Assembly (NCBI GenBank): GCA_046349435.1
Contig: JAXMCI010000007.1
Span: 166,078-230,077 of the forward strand
Origin: JAXMCI01 sp046349435
GTDB taxonomy: Bacteria; Pseudomonadota; Alphaproteobacteria; Dongiales; Dongiaceae
DNA length: 64,000 bases
Direction of reading: 5' to 3'
How positions within the stretch are numbered: the first letter of the stretch is position 1; the number at the start of each line of letters is the position of its first letter. Below the pieces are notes generated by a model. The model saw nothing but the letters and a program-made list of their open reading frames with translations, did not search any database and had not been told where the DNA came from. Below are positions 8,454 to 17,027 of the stretch, one piece after another. Made by a program: the position numbers and the translations under genes.

Positions 8454-9287
8454 CTACTCGGCGGGCGGGGCCGGCGCCGGGCTGGTCATCGCCGCGATCT
8501 CGCCGAGGACGCGGTCGATCGACCGGACCACCCGCCGGCGGTCGGCCTCGTCGGCGCAGCGCTGGCCGTGCGCGCCCAGCACCGGCAGCCGGTAGAGCCG
8601 CCACATCAGCGGCCGCTGCCACGCCGGCCCGGACATGCTGTCGGCGCGGAAGCGCCAGCCGACCAGCCGGTCGGCGTGGAAGGCCATCGGGTAGCGCTGG
8701 GCGATCCGCAGGTAGTAGTCGTAGTCCTGGGCGTTGCTGTCGGCGAACGGCCCGAGCTCCTCGATCACCGGGCGCGGGATCAGGGTCTGCGCCGGGCAGC
8801 CGATCGCCTGCTCCTCGATCAGCGGCTCGTGCATCCAGAGCCCGACCTCGCCGTCCCGGGCGGTAGCGAGGAAGCGCGCGACGTAGTCGCCGAACAGGCC
8901 CTGGCGCCGCACCGTGGCGCCGTCGAACTCGTAGCCGTCGCAGGCGATCAGGCCGCAGCGCGGCCGGCGGGCGGCCACCGCGAGCTGGGCGGCCAGCTTG
9001 CCCGGCCGCCAGACGTCGTCGGCATCGAGCAGCGCGACATAGTCGCCGCGCGCCAGCCGCAGCGCGTGGTTGCGGGCCGCGGCGAGCCCGGCATTGTCCT
9101 GCCGGACCAGCCGGATCCGGTCGCGATAGGGGGCGAGGCGGTCCGGCGTGTCGTCGGTCGAGCCGTCGTCGACGACGATCACCTCGCGCTCGACGTCGGC
9201 CTGGGCCAGCGCGCTCTCGACCGTCTCGACGACATAGCGGCCGAGATTGTAGGCGGCGATGACGACGCTGACCCGCCGGCCGCTCAT
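8454..9287 (-). CDS. Glycosyltransferase family 2
   Basis: The 277-residue GT-A fold transferase has the N-terminal nucleotide-sugar site VSVVIAAYNLGRYVVETVES, the VIVVDDGSTDDT loop and the metal-binding DXD-like LLDADDVWRPGKL. It transfers a sugar from an activated donor to a glycan or lipid acceptor. It is the last gene of a seven-gene minus-strand operon that makes and modifies a nucleotide sugar, and its start overlaps the preceding epimerase stop as ATGA. Cytoplasmic, no membrane segment. The acceptor is unknown. Confidence 0.88.
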   Translation of the reverse strand: MSGRRVSVVIAAYNLGRYVVETVESALAQADVEREVIVVDDGSTDDTPDRLAPYRDRIRLVRQDNAGLAAARNHALRLARGDYVALLDADDVWRPGKLAAQLAVAARRPRCGLIACDGYEFDGATVRRQGLFGDYVARFLATARDGEVGLWMHEPLIEEQAIGCPAQTLIPRPVIEELGPFADSNAQDYDYYLRIAQRYPMAFHADRLVGWRFRADSMSGPAWQRPLMWRLYRLPVLGAHGQRCADEADRRRVVRSIDRVLGEIAAMTSPAPAPPAE

Positions 9288-10216
9288 GCCCCCTGCCCCG
9301 CCGCCGCCGCGACGATCCGGCCGAGCCCCTCCTCCAGCGACAGGCGCGGCCGCCAGGCGAAGGCCGCGAAGGTCGCGCTCATGTCGGCGACCCAGGGATG
9401 GGCGTCGTGCTCGGCCGCCGGGAACGCGCCCCAGCGCGGCTCGGCCCCGCCGCCGGCCGCGGCCAGGATGATCCGCACCACCTCGCCGAGATCGGCAGAC
9501 CGGCCGGTGCCGGCGTTGAAGACGCCGCCCGCCAGCGCGCCGGCACGGGCGGCCGCCTCGCGATAGAGGGCCACGAGATCGTCGACATGGAGCCAGTCGC
9601 GGGCGATCTCCGGCCGCGACAGCTGCAGCGTGGCGCCGGCGAGCGCGCCGGCGACGACGCGCGGCACGAGGCGGCGCGGATTGTCGAACGGCCCGTAGGT
9701 CGAGAACAGCCGCAGCACGACGATCGGCCGCCCCTGGCTGCGGGCCTGGGCCTGCGCGTGCAAGGTCGCCGCCAGCTTGGTGATGCCGTGCAGCGCGGTC
9801 GGGCGGCAGGGATCGGCCTCGCGCAGCGGCGCCGGGCCCGGCGCGTACTCGAAGGAATCGCCGGTCGTGACCAGCGCGTCGTAGGGCACCGCCGCGCAGG
9901 CGGCGATCAGGTTCACGGTGCCGAGCAGGTTGACGGCGACCAGCTCGCGCGGCGGCGCCGGCACGCCGGCGACCACCGTGGCCGCGGCGAGATGGAAGAT
10001 GCGGCGCGGGCGGACCACCTGCACCAGCGCCGTCAGCGCGTCCAGCTCTTCGAGCGGCACGCAGTGCCGGTGCAGCCGCTCCACGACGTCGGCGAGGCGC
10101 CAGAAGTCCGATGCCGGGCGGCAGAGGACATGGACCTCGGCGCCCTCCGCGAGCAGGGCGCGGACGAGATGCGAGCCGACGAACCCGGTGGCGCCGGTGA
10201 CCAATGCCGTGCTCAT
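9284..10216 (-). CDS. NAD-dependent epimerase/dehydratase family protein (second of two in the operon)
   Basis: The 310-residue extended short-chain dehydrogenase starts with the Rossmann motif TGATGFVGSHLVRALL and has a later YgpFDNPRRLVPR-type substrate segment. The usual YxxxK proline-box is altered: HGITKLAA stands where a Tyr-xxx-Lys is expected, so activity may differ from classical epimerases. It lies between the FemAB/GNAT-like gene (seven-base gap) and the GT2 gene (four-base overlap). Probable role: reduction, epimerisation or dehydration of a nucleotide sugar. Confidence 0.82.
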   Translation of the reverse strand: MSTALVTGATGFVGSHLVRALLAEGAEVHVLCRPASDFWRLADVVERLHRHCVPLEELDALTALVQVVRPRRIFHLAAATVVAGVPAPPRELVAVNLLGTVNLIAACAAVPYDALVTTGDSFEYAPGPAPLREADPCRPTALHGITKLAATLHAQAQARSQGRPIVVLRLFSTYGPFDNPRRLVPRVVAGALAGATLQLSRPEIARDWLHVDDLVALYREAAARAGALAGGVFNAGTGRSADLGEVVRIILAAAGGGAEPRWGAFPAAEHDAHPWVADMSATFAAFAWRPRLSLEEGLGRIVAAAAGQGA

Positions 10217-10223
10217 GGCGTCC

Positions 10224-11264
10224 TCATGCGAAATAGCGATAGAGCAGGCCGCCCGCCGCGCCCGCGACCTCGTCCGGCACCTCCGCCGCGGTGAGCAGCG
10301 TGGTGAGCTCGCCGAGCAGCCGGCGCAGCTCGTCCGCCCGCGGGTCGCGCCAGCCCGCCGGGACCAGGTCGAGGACGCGCAGCTCGCGCTCGGTTGCGCC
10401 GAGGTCCCGCTTGAAGCGGATCAGGCCCGGCTGGTCGTCGTCGCTCGGCCCGAGATCGAGCCGGCGGCAGCCGAGCGCGCGCGCCAGCCCCAGCCCCGCC
10501 CAGGCTAGCAGGCTGTTCGGCCGCACCGCGAGCGCGTCGAGGTCGGAGGCGTTGAACTTGTAGTAGAGCGTGTCGCCCCAGCGCAGGTAGAGGGTGGCGG
10601 CGATCAGCCGGCCGTCGAGCCAGGCGCCGAGCGGATGCCAGTGCCCGTCCGGCTCGAACCGGCGCCGCAGCGCCGCGAAGAAGGCGGCCGGCTGCGCCAG
10701 CAGGCGGTACTTGCGCTTGCGCAGCCCGACATGCAGCCGGCGGAAGGCGGCCATGCCCGCCTCCCCCTCGAGGGGTCGGATCTCGACATGCGACCGCTCG
10801 GCCTTGCGGATCGCGCGCCGCGTGCCGCCGGCCAGCGCCGCCCACTGCGCCTCGGCGGACGCCGCCACCGCCATGTCGTGCCAGCGCGCCCGCCGCGTCG
10901 CCGCCAGCCGCGGATCGGCACGGGGCAGCGCGGCGTCGAGGCAGCGCAGCCGGACCGGCGCGCCATGCGCCGCCAGCCGCTCCAGCAGCAGGTCCCAGTC
11001 GGCCGCCGCCTCGACCAGCGGATCGCAGCAGTCGGAGAAGGGCAGCGACAGGATGCGGCGCCCGAGGGCGTCGTCGAGCTCGCAGAACGCCACGCCGGCG
11101 CTGCCGCCGACCAGGTAGGCCCGCGGCACGAAGCCGTAGGCCTCCCCCAGCGCGGCGAGCCAGGGCGGCGAATGGAACAGGCCACCGCCCCGGCGGCGCA
11201 CCAGGTCGGCCCAGGCGGGGTCCCGGACCGGATCGATCGGGACGACCGGGCTTGCTGCCGTCAC
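10224..11264 (-). CDS. FemAB/GNAT-like acyl or aminoacyl transferase
   Basis: The 346-residue protein looks like the FemAB-related acetyltransferases found in exopolysaccharide clusters: LFHSPPWLAALGEAYGFVPR near the N-terminus, the basic GGTRRAIRKAERSHVEI segment, and the terminal GNAT-fold core DGRLIAATLYLRWGDTLYYKF followed by LDLGPSDDDQPGLIRFKRDL. These enzymes attach an acyl or aminoacyl group to an amino sugar, which fits the DegT aminotransferase upstream. The GTG start overlaps the TGA of the PhyH-like gene (GTGA). The same frame stays open far upstream across two neighbouring genes, but that extension is not coding. Confidence 0.8.
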   Translation of the reverse strand: MTAASPVVPIDPVRDPAWADLVRRRGGGLFHSPPWLAALGEAYGFVPRAYLVGGSAGVAFCELDDALGRRILSLPFSDCCDPLVEAAADWDLLLERLAAHGAPVRLRCLDAALPRADPRLAATRRARWHDMAVAASAEAQWAALAGGTRRAIRKAERSHVEIRPLEGEAGMAAFRRLHVGLRKRKYRLLAQPAAFFAALRRRFEPDGHWHPLGAWLDGRLIAATLYLRWGDTLYYKFNASDLDALAVRPNSLLAWAGLGLARALGCRRLDLGPSDDDQPGLIRFKRDLGATERELRVLDLVPAGWRDPRADELRRLLGELTTLLTAAEVPDEVAGAAGGLLYRYFA

Positions 11265-12110
11265 GGCGGCTCCGGCGCCTCGCCGGCCGGCTGGTCGGCC
11301 GGCTGGTTGGCGGCGAGGTAGCGCTGGGCCGAGCGGCTGATCGGCGAGGCGCAGAGCGGCACGAAATAGGCGGTGTCGACGCCCCGGCCGATGCGCACCG
11401 GCGCCAGCGCGTTGACCACCCGGACGTCGATCGAGAAGCGCGTCGCGGCCCCGTCGTTGACGCCGCCGCCATGGACCAGCGACAGCCCGAAGAGCATCGC
11501 CTCGCCGAGCGCGACGGGCACGCGCACGGTCCGCGCCTCCAGCGCCGGATCGAGCAGCCGCGGCGCGTAGGGATAGCCGAGCCGGTGCCGCGGCGTGCCG
11601 ATCAGCCCGGCATCGCCCGGCAGCTGGCGATAGGGGTACGCGGCATCGGGCTCGAGATGGCTGCCGGGGATCGCGGCGATCGCCGCCGCGGCCGGCATCT
11701 CGACCAGCGGCACCACCGCCGACAGCTCGTAGGGACTGGCCCCGTAGTAGGTGTCGCGGTGCAGCGGGGCGGCGTCCTCCGGCCGGCCCGGCCGCACGCA
11801 GCGCAGATAGGGCCGGCGCTGGACCAGCAGATCGGGGCCGAGCAGGCCGCGGAAGAGATCGAGATGACCGCACGATCGCCGGCCCGACCTCGGCGTCCCA
11901 GAAATCGGTGGCAAGATCGAAGAGCACCGCCTCGTGGCGGCGATCCTCGACGGCCTCGTGATAGGCCTCGAGCGAGGACGCCTCCGGGACCAGCGCCTGC
12001 AGCCGCGCCAGGAGCCGCTCGCGCGCCCGCAGCACCGGCGCCGGGTCGGGCAGCGCGACCACCGCCCAGCCGCGCTCCGCCAGGGATCGCTCGAGGTCGC
12101 GATCCGTCAT
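11261..12110 (-). pseudogene. PhyH-like Fe(II)/2-oxoglutarate dioxygenase interrupted by a frameshift
   Basis: The N-terminal part (MTDRDLERSLAERGWAVV to FLATDFWDAEVGPAIVR-like sequence) and the C-terminal part (GHLDLFRGLLGPDLLVQRRP, then LHRDTYYGASP with the HxD iron ligands, then LVHGGGVNDG) are in different frames. The junction is at about 11876-11886, where one base too many (or two too few) lies between the codons for IVR and GHL. Joined, they give about 282 residues, normal for phytanoyl-CoA-dioxygenase-like enzymes that hydroxylate sugars or lipids. Both ends use 4-base overlaps with their neighbours, so the gene belongs to the sugar operon. It could be a real mutation or a sequencing error. 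Confidence 0.75.
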
Positions 12111-13114
12111 CCCGCCGGCTGGCCCTGCTGCCCGCGCCACCAGGCGACCAGCCGGCGCAGCCCCTCTTGCAGGCCGATCTCGGCCTGGAAGCCCAGCAGG
12201 CGCCGCGCCCGCCCGGTGTCGGCCCAGCGCCGCGGCACCGTCGCGACCCGTCGCTCGGGCCCGTGCTCCGGGGCGAGATGCGAGCCCATGGCGGCGAGCA
12301 GCGCGGCGGCCAGCTGGCTGAGGCTGGTCTCGATCCCGGTGGCGACGTTGCAGACCGTGCCGCTGGCCGGCGAGGCGGCGGCGAGCAGGAAGGCGCGCGC
12401 CACGTCCTCGACATAGACGAAGTCCATGGTCTGGGTGCCGGCGCCGAAGATCACCGGCGGCTGCCCCTGCGCGATCCGCTCCATCCAGCGCACCAGAACC
12501 TCGGTGTAGGCGCCCTTGACGTCCATCCGGGGCCCGTAGACGTTGAACGGCCGCAGCGCGAGATAGTCGAGCCCGTGCATCTCGCGGAACGAGGCCAGCA
12601 GCTGCTCGCCGAAGACCTTGGTCGCGCCATAGATCGTGTCGTTGCCGTAGGGGTGGTGGTCCTCCCGGATCGGGAAGGACTCCGCGGCGCCGTAGATCGA
12701 TGCCGAGGAGGCGGCGATCACCCGGGCGACCCTGCAGCCGACGGCGGCCTCCAGGACGTTGTAGGTGCCGCCCGCCATCACCTCGAAGGCGAGGCGCGGC
12801 TCCTGGGCGCACTGGGTCAGGCGGATGGCGGCGAGATGGAACAGCAGGTCGATGCCCGCGCAGGCCTGCGCCACCGTCGCCCGGTCGCGGATGTCGCCTT
12901 CGACGAAGGTGACCTTCGCCCGCGCCGCCGCCGCGGCGAGCGACTCGCGGCGACCGCGGCTGAGGTCGTCGAGCACGACAATCTCGGCGACCCCGGCCTC
13001 GGCCAGCCGGTCGGCCAGGTGCGAGCCGATCAGCCCGGCGCCGCCGGTGACCAGCACCCGCGCGCCGCGCAGGCGGGCGAGGTCGGGCGGCGCCACGGCG
13101 TCGGGCGCGGTCAT
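12107..13114 (-). CDS. NAD-dependent nucleotide-sugar epimerase/dehydratase
   Basis: The 335-residue extended SDR has VLVTGGAGLIGSHLADRL at about residues 21-38 and the catalytic set SSASIYG plus YGATKVFGEQL (YxxxK). LRPFNVYGPRMDVKGAYTEV follows, the usual substrate loop of UDP- or dTDP-sugar 4-epimerases and 4,6-dehydratases. It overlaps the aminotransferase upstream and the PhyH-like gene downstream, each by ATGA, pointing to translational coupling. Together with the oxidoreductase and aminotransferase it would supply an amino-modified nucleotide sugar. The exact sugar cannot be named. Confidence 0.88.
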   Translation of the reverse strand: MTAPDAVAPPDLARLRGARVLVTGGAGLIGSHLADRLAEAGVAEIVVLDDLSRGRRESLAAAAARAKVTFVEGDIRDRATVAQACAGIDLLFHLAAIRLTQCAQEPRLAFEVMAGGTYNVLEAAVGCRVARVIAASSASIYGAAESFPIREDHHPYGNDTIYGATKVFGEQLLASFREMHGLDYLALRPFNVYGPRMDVKGAYTEVLVRWMERIAQGQPPVIFGAGTQTMDFVYVEDVARAFLLAAASPASGTVCNVATGIETSLSQLAAALLAAMGSHLAPEHGPERRVATVPRRWADTGRARRLLGFQAEIGLQEGLRRLVAWWRGQQGQPAG

Positions 13115-14250
13115 GCGCCCACCGCGTCGAGCGCGCGGGAGGGCTGGCGCGCCGCATCGGCGGCGGCGGCCAGGGCGCGCGCCACCTGCTCGACCTGCCC
13201 GGCGGCGAGCCCGGGATGAACCGGGATCGACAGCACCTCGGCGGCGGCCCGCTCGGCGACCGGGAAGTCGCCCTGGCGGTAGCCGAGGGACCGGCATTGC
13301 GGGTGCAGGTGCAGCGGGGTCGGGTAGTGGATGCGGGTCTCGATCCCGTGCCGGCGCAGCACCTGCTCGACCGCCGCGCGGTCGGCCGCGCGCAGGGCAT
13401 AGACATGGAACACGTGGCTGGCCCAGGGCATCACCCGGGGCGGCCGCAGCGGCCCGCCCGACAGGGCCGCGTCGTAGCGCAGCGCGTTGGCCCGCCGCGC
13501 CGCGTTCCAGCCCGCCAGCGCCGGCAGCTTGACGCCGAGCACCGCGCCCTGGAGCGCCTCCATCCGGTAGTTGAAGCTGCGCGCCAGATCGGGCGTCGGC
13601 CCGGCCTGCTCCCAGCTGCGCGCCAGGCGCACCGCCTCGGCCAGGCCGGCATCGCTGGTCACCACCATGCCCGCCTCGCCGCAGGCGCCGAGATTCTTGG
13701 TCGGATAGAAGCTGAAGCAGGCGGCGTCGCCGAGGCTGCCGACGGGGCGGCCCTTATAGGCCGCGCCATGCGCCTGCGCCGCGTCCTCGATCACCGCGAG
13801 CCCGTGCCGGCGGGCGATCTCCAGGATCGGGTCCATGTCGGCCGGCTGGCCGTAGAGATGGACGGGGACGATCGCCCGGGTGCGCGGCGTGATCGCGGCG
13901 GCCACCGCCGCCGGGTCGATGGTGAAGCTGTCGGCGGCGATGTCGGCCAGCACCGGGCGGGCGCCGGTGTAGGCGATGGCGGCGGCGCTGGCGAGGAAGC
14001 TGAAGGCCGTGGTGACGACCTCGTCGCCGGGGCCGACCCCGGCCGCCAGCAGCGCCAGGTGGAGGGCGCTGGTCCCGGAGTTGACGCCGACGCCCCAGCG
14101 CGCGCCGCAGCAGGCGGCGAACGCCTCCTCGAAGGCGGCGACCGGCCGCCCGAGCACGAACTCGCCGCTGGCCAGCACCGCGGCGGCCGCACGCTCCAGC
14201 GCCCCCTGCAGCGGCGCCTGCTGCGCCGCGAGATCGACATAGGGGATCAT
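13111..14250 (-). CDS. DegT/DnrJ/EryC1/StrS sugar aminotransferase
   Basis: This is a 379-residue PLP enzyme that transfers an amino group from glutamate to a keto-sugar nucleotide. Visible features are the N-terminal MIPYVDLAAQ, VNSGTSALHLALLAAG, VIEDAAQAHGA (Asp156 to the PLP nitrogen) and FSFYPTKNLGACGEAG with Lys185 as the Schiff-base lysine; THYPTPLH-type HYPTPLHLHPQ follows near the C-terminus. Together with the adjacent MocA-type oxidoreductase it resembles the WlbA/WlbC (WbpB/WbpE) pair that makes 3-amino sugars. Both ends overlap neighbours by four bases. Confidence 0.9.
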   Translation of the reverse strand: MIPYVDLAAQQAPLQGALERAAAAVLASGEFVLGRPVAAFEEAFAACCGARWGVGVNSGTSALHLALLAAGVGPGDEVVTTAFSFLASAAAIAYTGARPVLADIAADSFTIDPAAVAAAITPRTRAIVPVHLYGQPADMDPILEIARRHGLAVIEDAAQAHGAAYKGRPVGSLGDAACFSFYPTKNLGACGEAGMVVTSDAGLAEAVRLARSWEQAGPTPDLARSFNYRMEALQGAVLGVKLPALAGWNAARRANALRYDAALSGGPLRPPRVMPWASHVFHVYALRAADRAAVEQVLRRHGIETRIHYPTPLHLHPQCRSLGYRQGDFPVAERAAAEVLSIPVHPGLAAGQVEQVARALAAAADAARQPSRALDAVGA

Positions 14251-15221
14251 GCCGCCGCCGTTTCCGCGCCGGCCAGCTCGACCGGCCGGCCGTCCAGCGA
14301 CAGCGACTGGCAGGCCGCCTCGGCGAGGCCGACGATCGCGAGGCCGGCCTCGCCGCCGCTGAGCGGCGTCCGGCCGGACGCGATGCAGTCGGCGAAGTGC
14401 GCCACCACGGCGGCCAGCGGCTCGACCTCGGCCAGCGGCGGCGACCAGGGCGGCCGGCCGGCGCCCTCCGCCACCTGGATCTTCGCCCGCGGATCGAGGT
14501 CGTCATAGGCCAGCACCGCGCGCGTGCCGCGGATCGTCATGCGGCGCGTCTTCACCGGCGCCCGCCAGCTCACCCGGATCTGGGCGAGGAGCGGCCCCTC
14601 ATAGTGCAGCGCGAGATGGGCGATCTGCGCGAGACCGCCGCCCGGCGTCAGGCCGCGCGCCTGCACCGCGCGCGGCGCCCGGGGCAGCACGTGCTGCAGG
14701 ATCGACAGATCGTGCACCGCGAGGTCCCAGACGACGTTGACGTCGCCGCGGACGATCCCGGGGCCGAGCCGCACGGCATCGACCAGGGACGGCTCGCCGA
14801 GCGTGCCGGCCGCCAGCAGGTCGCGGATGGCCGCCACCGCCGGGCTGAAGAGGAAGGTGTGGTCGACCAGCAGCACGCGCTCGCGGCGGCGGCTCTCCTC
14901 GACCAGCGCCCGGGCCTCGGCGACGCTGCGCGCCATCGGCTTCTCGACCAGCACATGCTTGCCCTGCCGCAGGGCGGCGAGCGCGATCTCGGCGTGGCTG
15001 GCCGCCGGCGTGGCCACCGCGACGGCGTCGGTCCGCGGATCGGCCACCAGCTCGCGCCAGTCGGCCGCGAGCCGTGCCCGGGGATGAGCGGCGGCGGCGA
15101 GCGCCAGCCGGTCGGCGGACAGATCGCAGATGGATGTCAGCGCGACGTCGTCCGCCGCCGCCAGGCAGCGGGCGAGCTTGGGCCCCCAGTGGCCGTAGCC
15201 GATCAAGCCGACGTTGATCAT
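14247..15221 (-). CDS. Gfo/Idh/MocA-family sugar oxidoreductase
   Basis: The 324-residue NAD(P)-dependent dehydrogenase starts MINVGLIGYGHWGPKLARCL, a Rossmann fold, and carries the family signature GKHVLVEKPMARSVAEA, in which the EKP lysine acts in catalysis. It probably oxidises a nucleotide sugar so the following aminotransferase can act on the ketone, as in WlbA/WlbC. It is the first gene of the seven-gene operon. The ATG matches the family's usual N-terminus; a GTG five codons earlier (15236), behind GCGGGGAT, is an alternative. Confidence 0.88.
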   Translation of the reverse strand: MINVGLIGYGHWGPKLARCLAAADDVALTSICDLSADRLALAAAAHPRARLAADWRELVADPRTDAVAVATPAASHAEIALAALRQGKHVLVEKPMARSVAEARALVEESRRRERVLLVDHTFLFSPAVAAIRDLLAAGTLGEPSLVDAVRLGPGIVRGDVNVVWDLAVHDLSILQHVLPRAPRAVQARGLTPGGGLAQIAHLALHYEGPLLAQIRVSWRAPVKTRRMTIRGTRAVLAYDDLDPRAKIQVAEGAGRPPWSPPLAEVEPLAAVVAHFADCIASGRTPLSGGEAGLAIVGLAEAACQSLSLDGRPVELAGAETAAA

Positions 15222-15359
15222 GGCCGCGGCCGCCACATCCCCGCTTGTTGTGCCCCCGCCAGGTCGACCATCGTCGGCACCGGCAGGCCGAGAGCTATCA
15301 CGCGGGAGCCTGGCCGTCCAACGCCGGTCCGGGCGAAGAGGGTCGCAGCGGCCCGCCGC

Positions 15360-16214
15360 CTACTCCGCCACCGCGGCGACGCTCGGCCGGCCCGGTCCGG
15401 CGAAGTCGCGGTCGTGGCGCAGCGCCGGCACCATGGCGCGGGCCTCGTCGACCTTGGCCGGGTCGATCTCGGCGGTGACGACGCCGACATCCTCGCCGCC
15501 ATCGGCCAGCACCCGGCCCCACGGATCGACGATCAGCGAATGGCCCCAGGTGCGCCGCCCCTCGGCATGGGTCCCCGTCTGGTTGGCGGCGATGACGTAG
15601 CAGCCGGTCTCGATCGCGCGGGCCCGCACCAGCACGTGCCAGTGGGCCGAGCCGGTGGTGTAGGTGAAGGCGGCGGGGATGGCGAGGTAGCGCGCGCCGC
15701 CCTTGGCCAGGCTGCGGAACAGCGCCGCGAAGCGCAGGTCGTAGCAGATGCTGAGCCCGAACAGCCCCCAGGGCGTCGGCGCCAGCACGGCGCGCTCGCC
15801 CGGCTGCACCGTCGCCGATTCGCGGTAGGTCTCACCGCCGGCGAGGTCGACGTCGAACAGGTGGACCTTGTCGTAGCGGGCGACGATCTGCCCCGCCGGG
15901 TCGATCATCAGCGAGCGGTTGACCACCCGCGGCGCGCCGCGCTCGCGCAGATAGAGCGAGCCGACCAGCATCCAGCGCCCGGTCTCGCGCGCCCAGCCGC
16001 GGCAGGCGGCGACGCCGGGATCCTCGACCTCGGGCAGCGCCTTGGCGAGCAGCGCCGCCGGGTCCGGCTCGAACATGTGCGCCATCTCCGGCAGCACCAC
16101 GAGGTCGGCCTTGGCCGCGGCGCTGCGCACCAGCGGCTCCAGCGCCGCCAGGCTCGGCGCCATCTCGCGCTCGGCGCAGTTCTGCACGCAGGCGACGGTG
16201 AACTTCGCGGTCAT
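15360..16214 (-). CDS. Nit2-like carbon-nitrogen hydrolase (omega-amidase type)
   Basis: The 284-residue nitrilase-superfamily enzyme has all three catalytic residues: Glu43 in VVLPEMAHMF, Lys116 in RYDKVHLFDVDL and Cys157 in LSICYDLRFAALFR. The FDVDL segment after the lysine is typical of Nit1/Nit2-like amidases, which hydrolyse deaminated glutathione or alpha-ketoglutaramate. Cytoplasmic, and not obviously co-transcribed with the sugar operon, which begins 138 bases downstream. A housekeeping damage-repair role is likely by family. Confidence 0.88.
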   Translation of the reverse strand: MTAKFTVACVQNCAEREMAPSLAALEPLVRSAAAKADLVVLPEMAHMFEPDPAALLAKALPEVEDPGVAACRGWARETGRWMLVGSLYLRERGAPRVVNRSLMIDPAGQIVARYDKVHLFDVDLAGGETYRESATVQPGERAVLAPTPWGLFGLSICYDLRFAALFRSLAKGGARYLAIPAAFTYTTGSAHWHVLVRARAIETGCYVIAANQTGTHAEGRRTWGHSLIVDPWGRVLADGGEDVGVVTAEIDPAKVDEARAMVPALRHDRDFAGPGRPSVAAVAE

Positions 16215-16374
16215 GGCGCTCCTCCTCGCGGGCTCCGGCCGGCCATCATAGCCGCTCCGCCGCGACCGCGCATCCGCCGGCCGCCGCCCTGGACCGGGCC
16301 GCGACCGGGCCTGGGCCGGGCATAACGCTTGATCGCGGCGGGCCCCGGGTCTATCGATTGAGGATTGCCGCGAC

Positions 16375-16450
16375 GCCCCGATAGCTCAATTGGCAGAGCA
16401 ACGGTTTTGTAAACCGTAGGTTGCGGGTTCGATTCCTGCTCGGGGCACCA
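16375..16450 (+). tRNA. tRNA-Thr (anticodon TGT), CCA encoded
   Basis: The 76-base cloverleaf has acceptor stem GCCCCGA paired with TCGGGGC, D arm AGCTCAATTGGCAGAGC and anticodon stem ACGGT/ACCGT with loop TTTGTAA (anticodon TGT at 16408-16410, reads ACA). The T arm is GCGGGTTCGATTCCTGC, with discriminator A and CCA at 16448-16450. No integrase or repeated 3' end was found next to it. Confidence 0.97.
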
Positions 16451-16474
16451 CGCGGCCGCCCTCGGCCGATCCGG

Positions 16475-16741
16475 TCAGCCCCAGGGGCGAGCCCGCGCCA
16501 CGCCCGAATCCCTTCGGCTGCCGCAGGCCGTCAGCTGGACGGCCGCCTGCTCGGCCTGGACCGGGGTGATGTTCGGGAAGACGCCGCGGAGCGCGGATGC
16601 GACTTCCGCCACCCGCTCGGCCCCGGGGCGATTGTCGTTGGCCGCCGGCCACCCCAGCCCATCATCCTGCCGCGAGACATCTGCGAGCATCGTATTCGCC
16701 TTCGTTCCAGCTTCGCGCCATGGCGAAGCGGTACTTTGCAT
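16475..16741 (-). CDS. Doubtful small hypothetical protein (88 residues)
   Basis: The interesting part is GWPAANDNRPGAERVAEVAS followed by a helix-like FPNITPVQAEQAAVQLTA. An AANDNRP stretch is common in short alphaproteobacterial hypotheticals, which makes this more credible than the other frames here. There is no clear ribosome site, and an internal ATG near 16690 is an equally good start. No function can be proposed. Confidence 0.3.
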   Translation of the reverse strand: MQSTASPWREAGTKANTMLADVSRQDDGLGWPAANDNRPGAERVAEVASALRGVFPNITPVQAEQAAVQLTACGSRRDSGVARARPWG

Positions 16742-16915
16742 CCGCGCCCTTGCCGGCGACTTGCGGCGGCGTGAATTGATTGTAACCCTCGGGAAATGGC
16801 GAGGGTCCCACCCACTGTCAAGGCAGCGCCCTCAATCCATCCGGTGACGGACCTGAATCGACCCCGGACCACTGCCTCGGCGCGCGCCGTTCCGGCGCGA
16901 TATCTAATCGTTTCG

Positions 16916-16944
16916 TTGTGAATGATTTCCAGTCGTGCTCTAAT
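16916..16944 (+). promoter_or_regulatory. Sigma-70-type promoter upstream of the PhyH/xylFGH genes
   Basis: TTGTGA (16916-16921), a 17-base spacer and TCTAAT (16939-16944) precede the GTG start of the dioxygenase gene by about 83 bases, in the only AT-rich patch of the region. Confidence 0.5.
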
Positions 16945-17027
16945 TCTGCCGGCGGCTCCGGCCGCGCAGTGCGAGCACCCGCCGGTCGCCCCAGCGACCG
17001 ATGCGGCGAGCCGAGGAGGAAACGACC

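Larger units (their letters stand above)
16451..17027. other. Sparse intergenic stretch between tRNA-Thr and the PhyH gene
   Basis: These 577 bases contain one doubtful short frame on the minus strand (listed separately) and, at the right end, a promoter for the next gene. There is no mobile-element gene, direct repeat of the tRNA 3' end or hairpin with a T-run. Confidence 0.5.

Noticed and set aside
10224..13406. A 1060-residue open frame spanning several genes of the sugar operon
   Set aside because: Only its last 346 residues and short N-terminal parts of neighbours are real; the rest is Arg/Pro/Ala-rich out-of-frame translation of well-recognised genes.
16386..16652. Short minus-strand frame ending in GIEPATYGLQNRCSAN
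   Set aside because: The ending is the reverse complement of the tRNA-Thr gene, a well-known false protein in databases.
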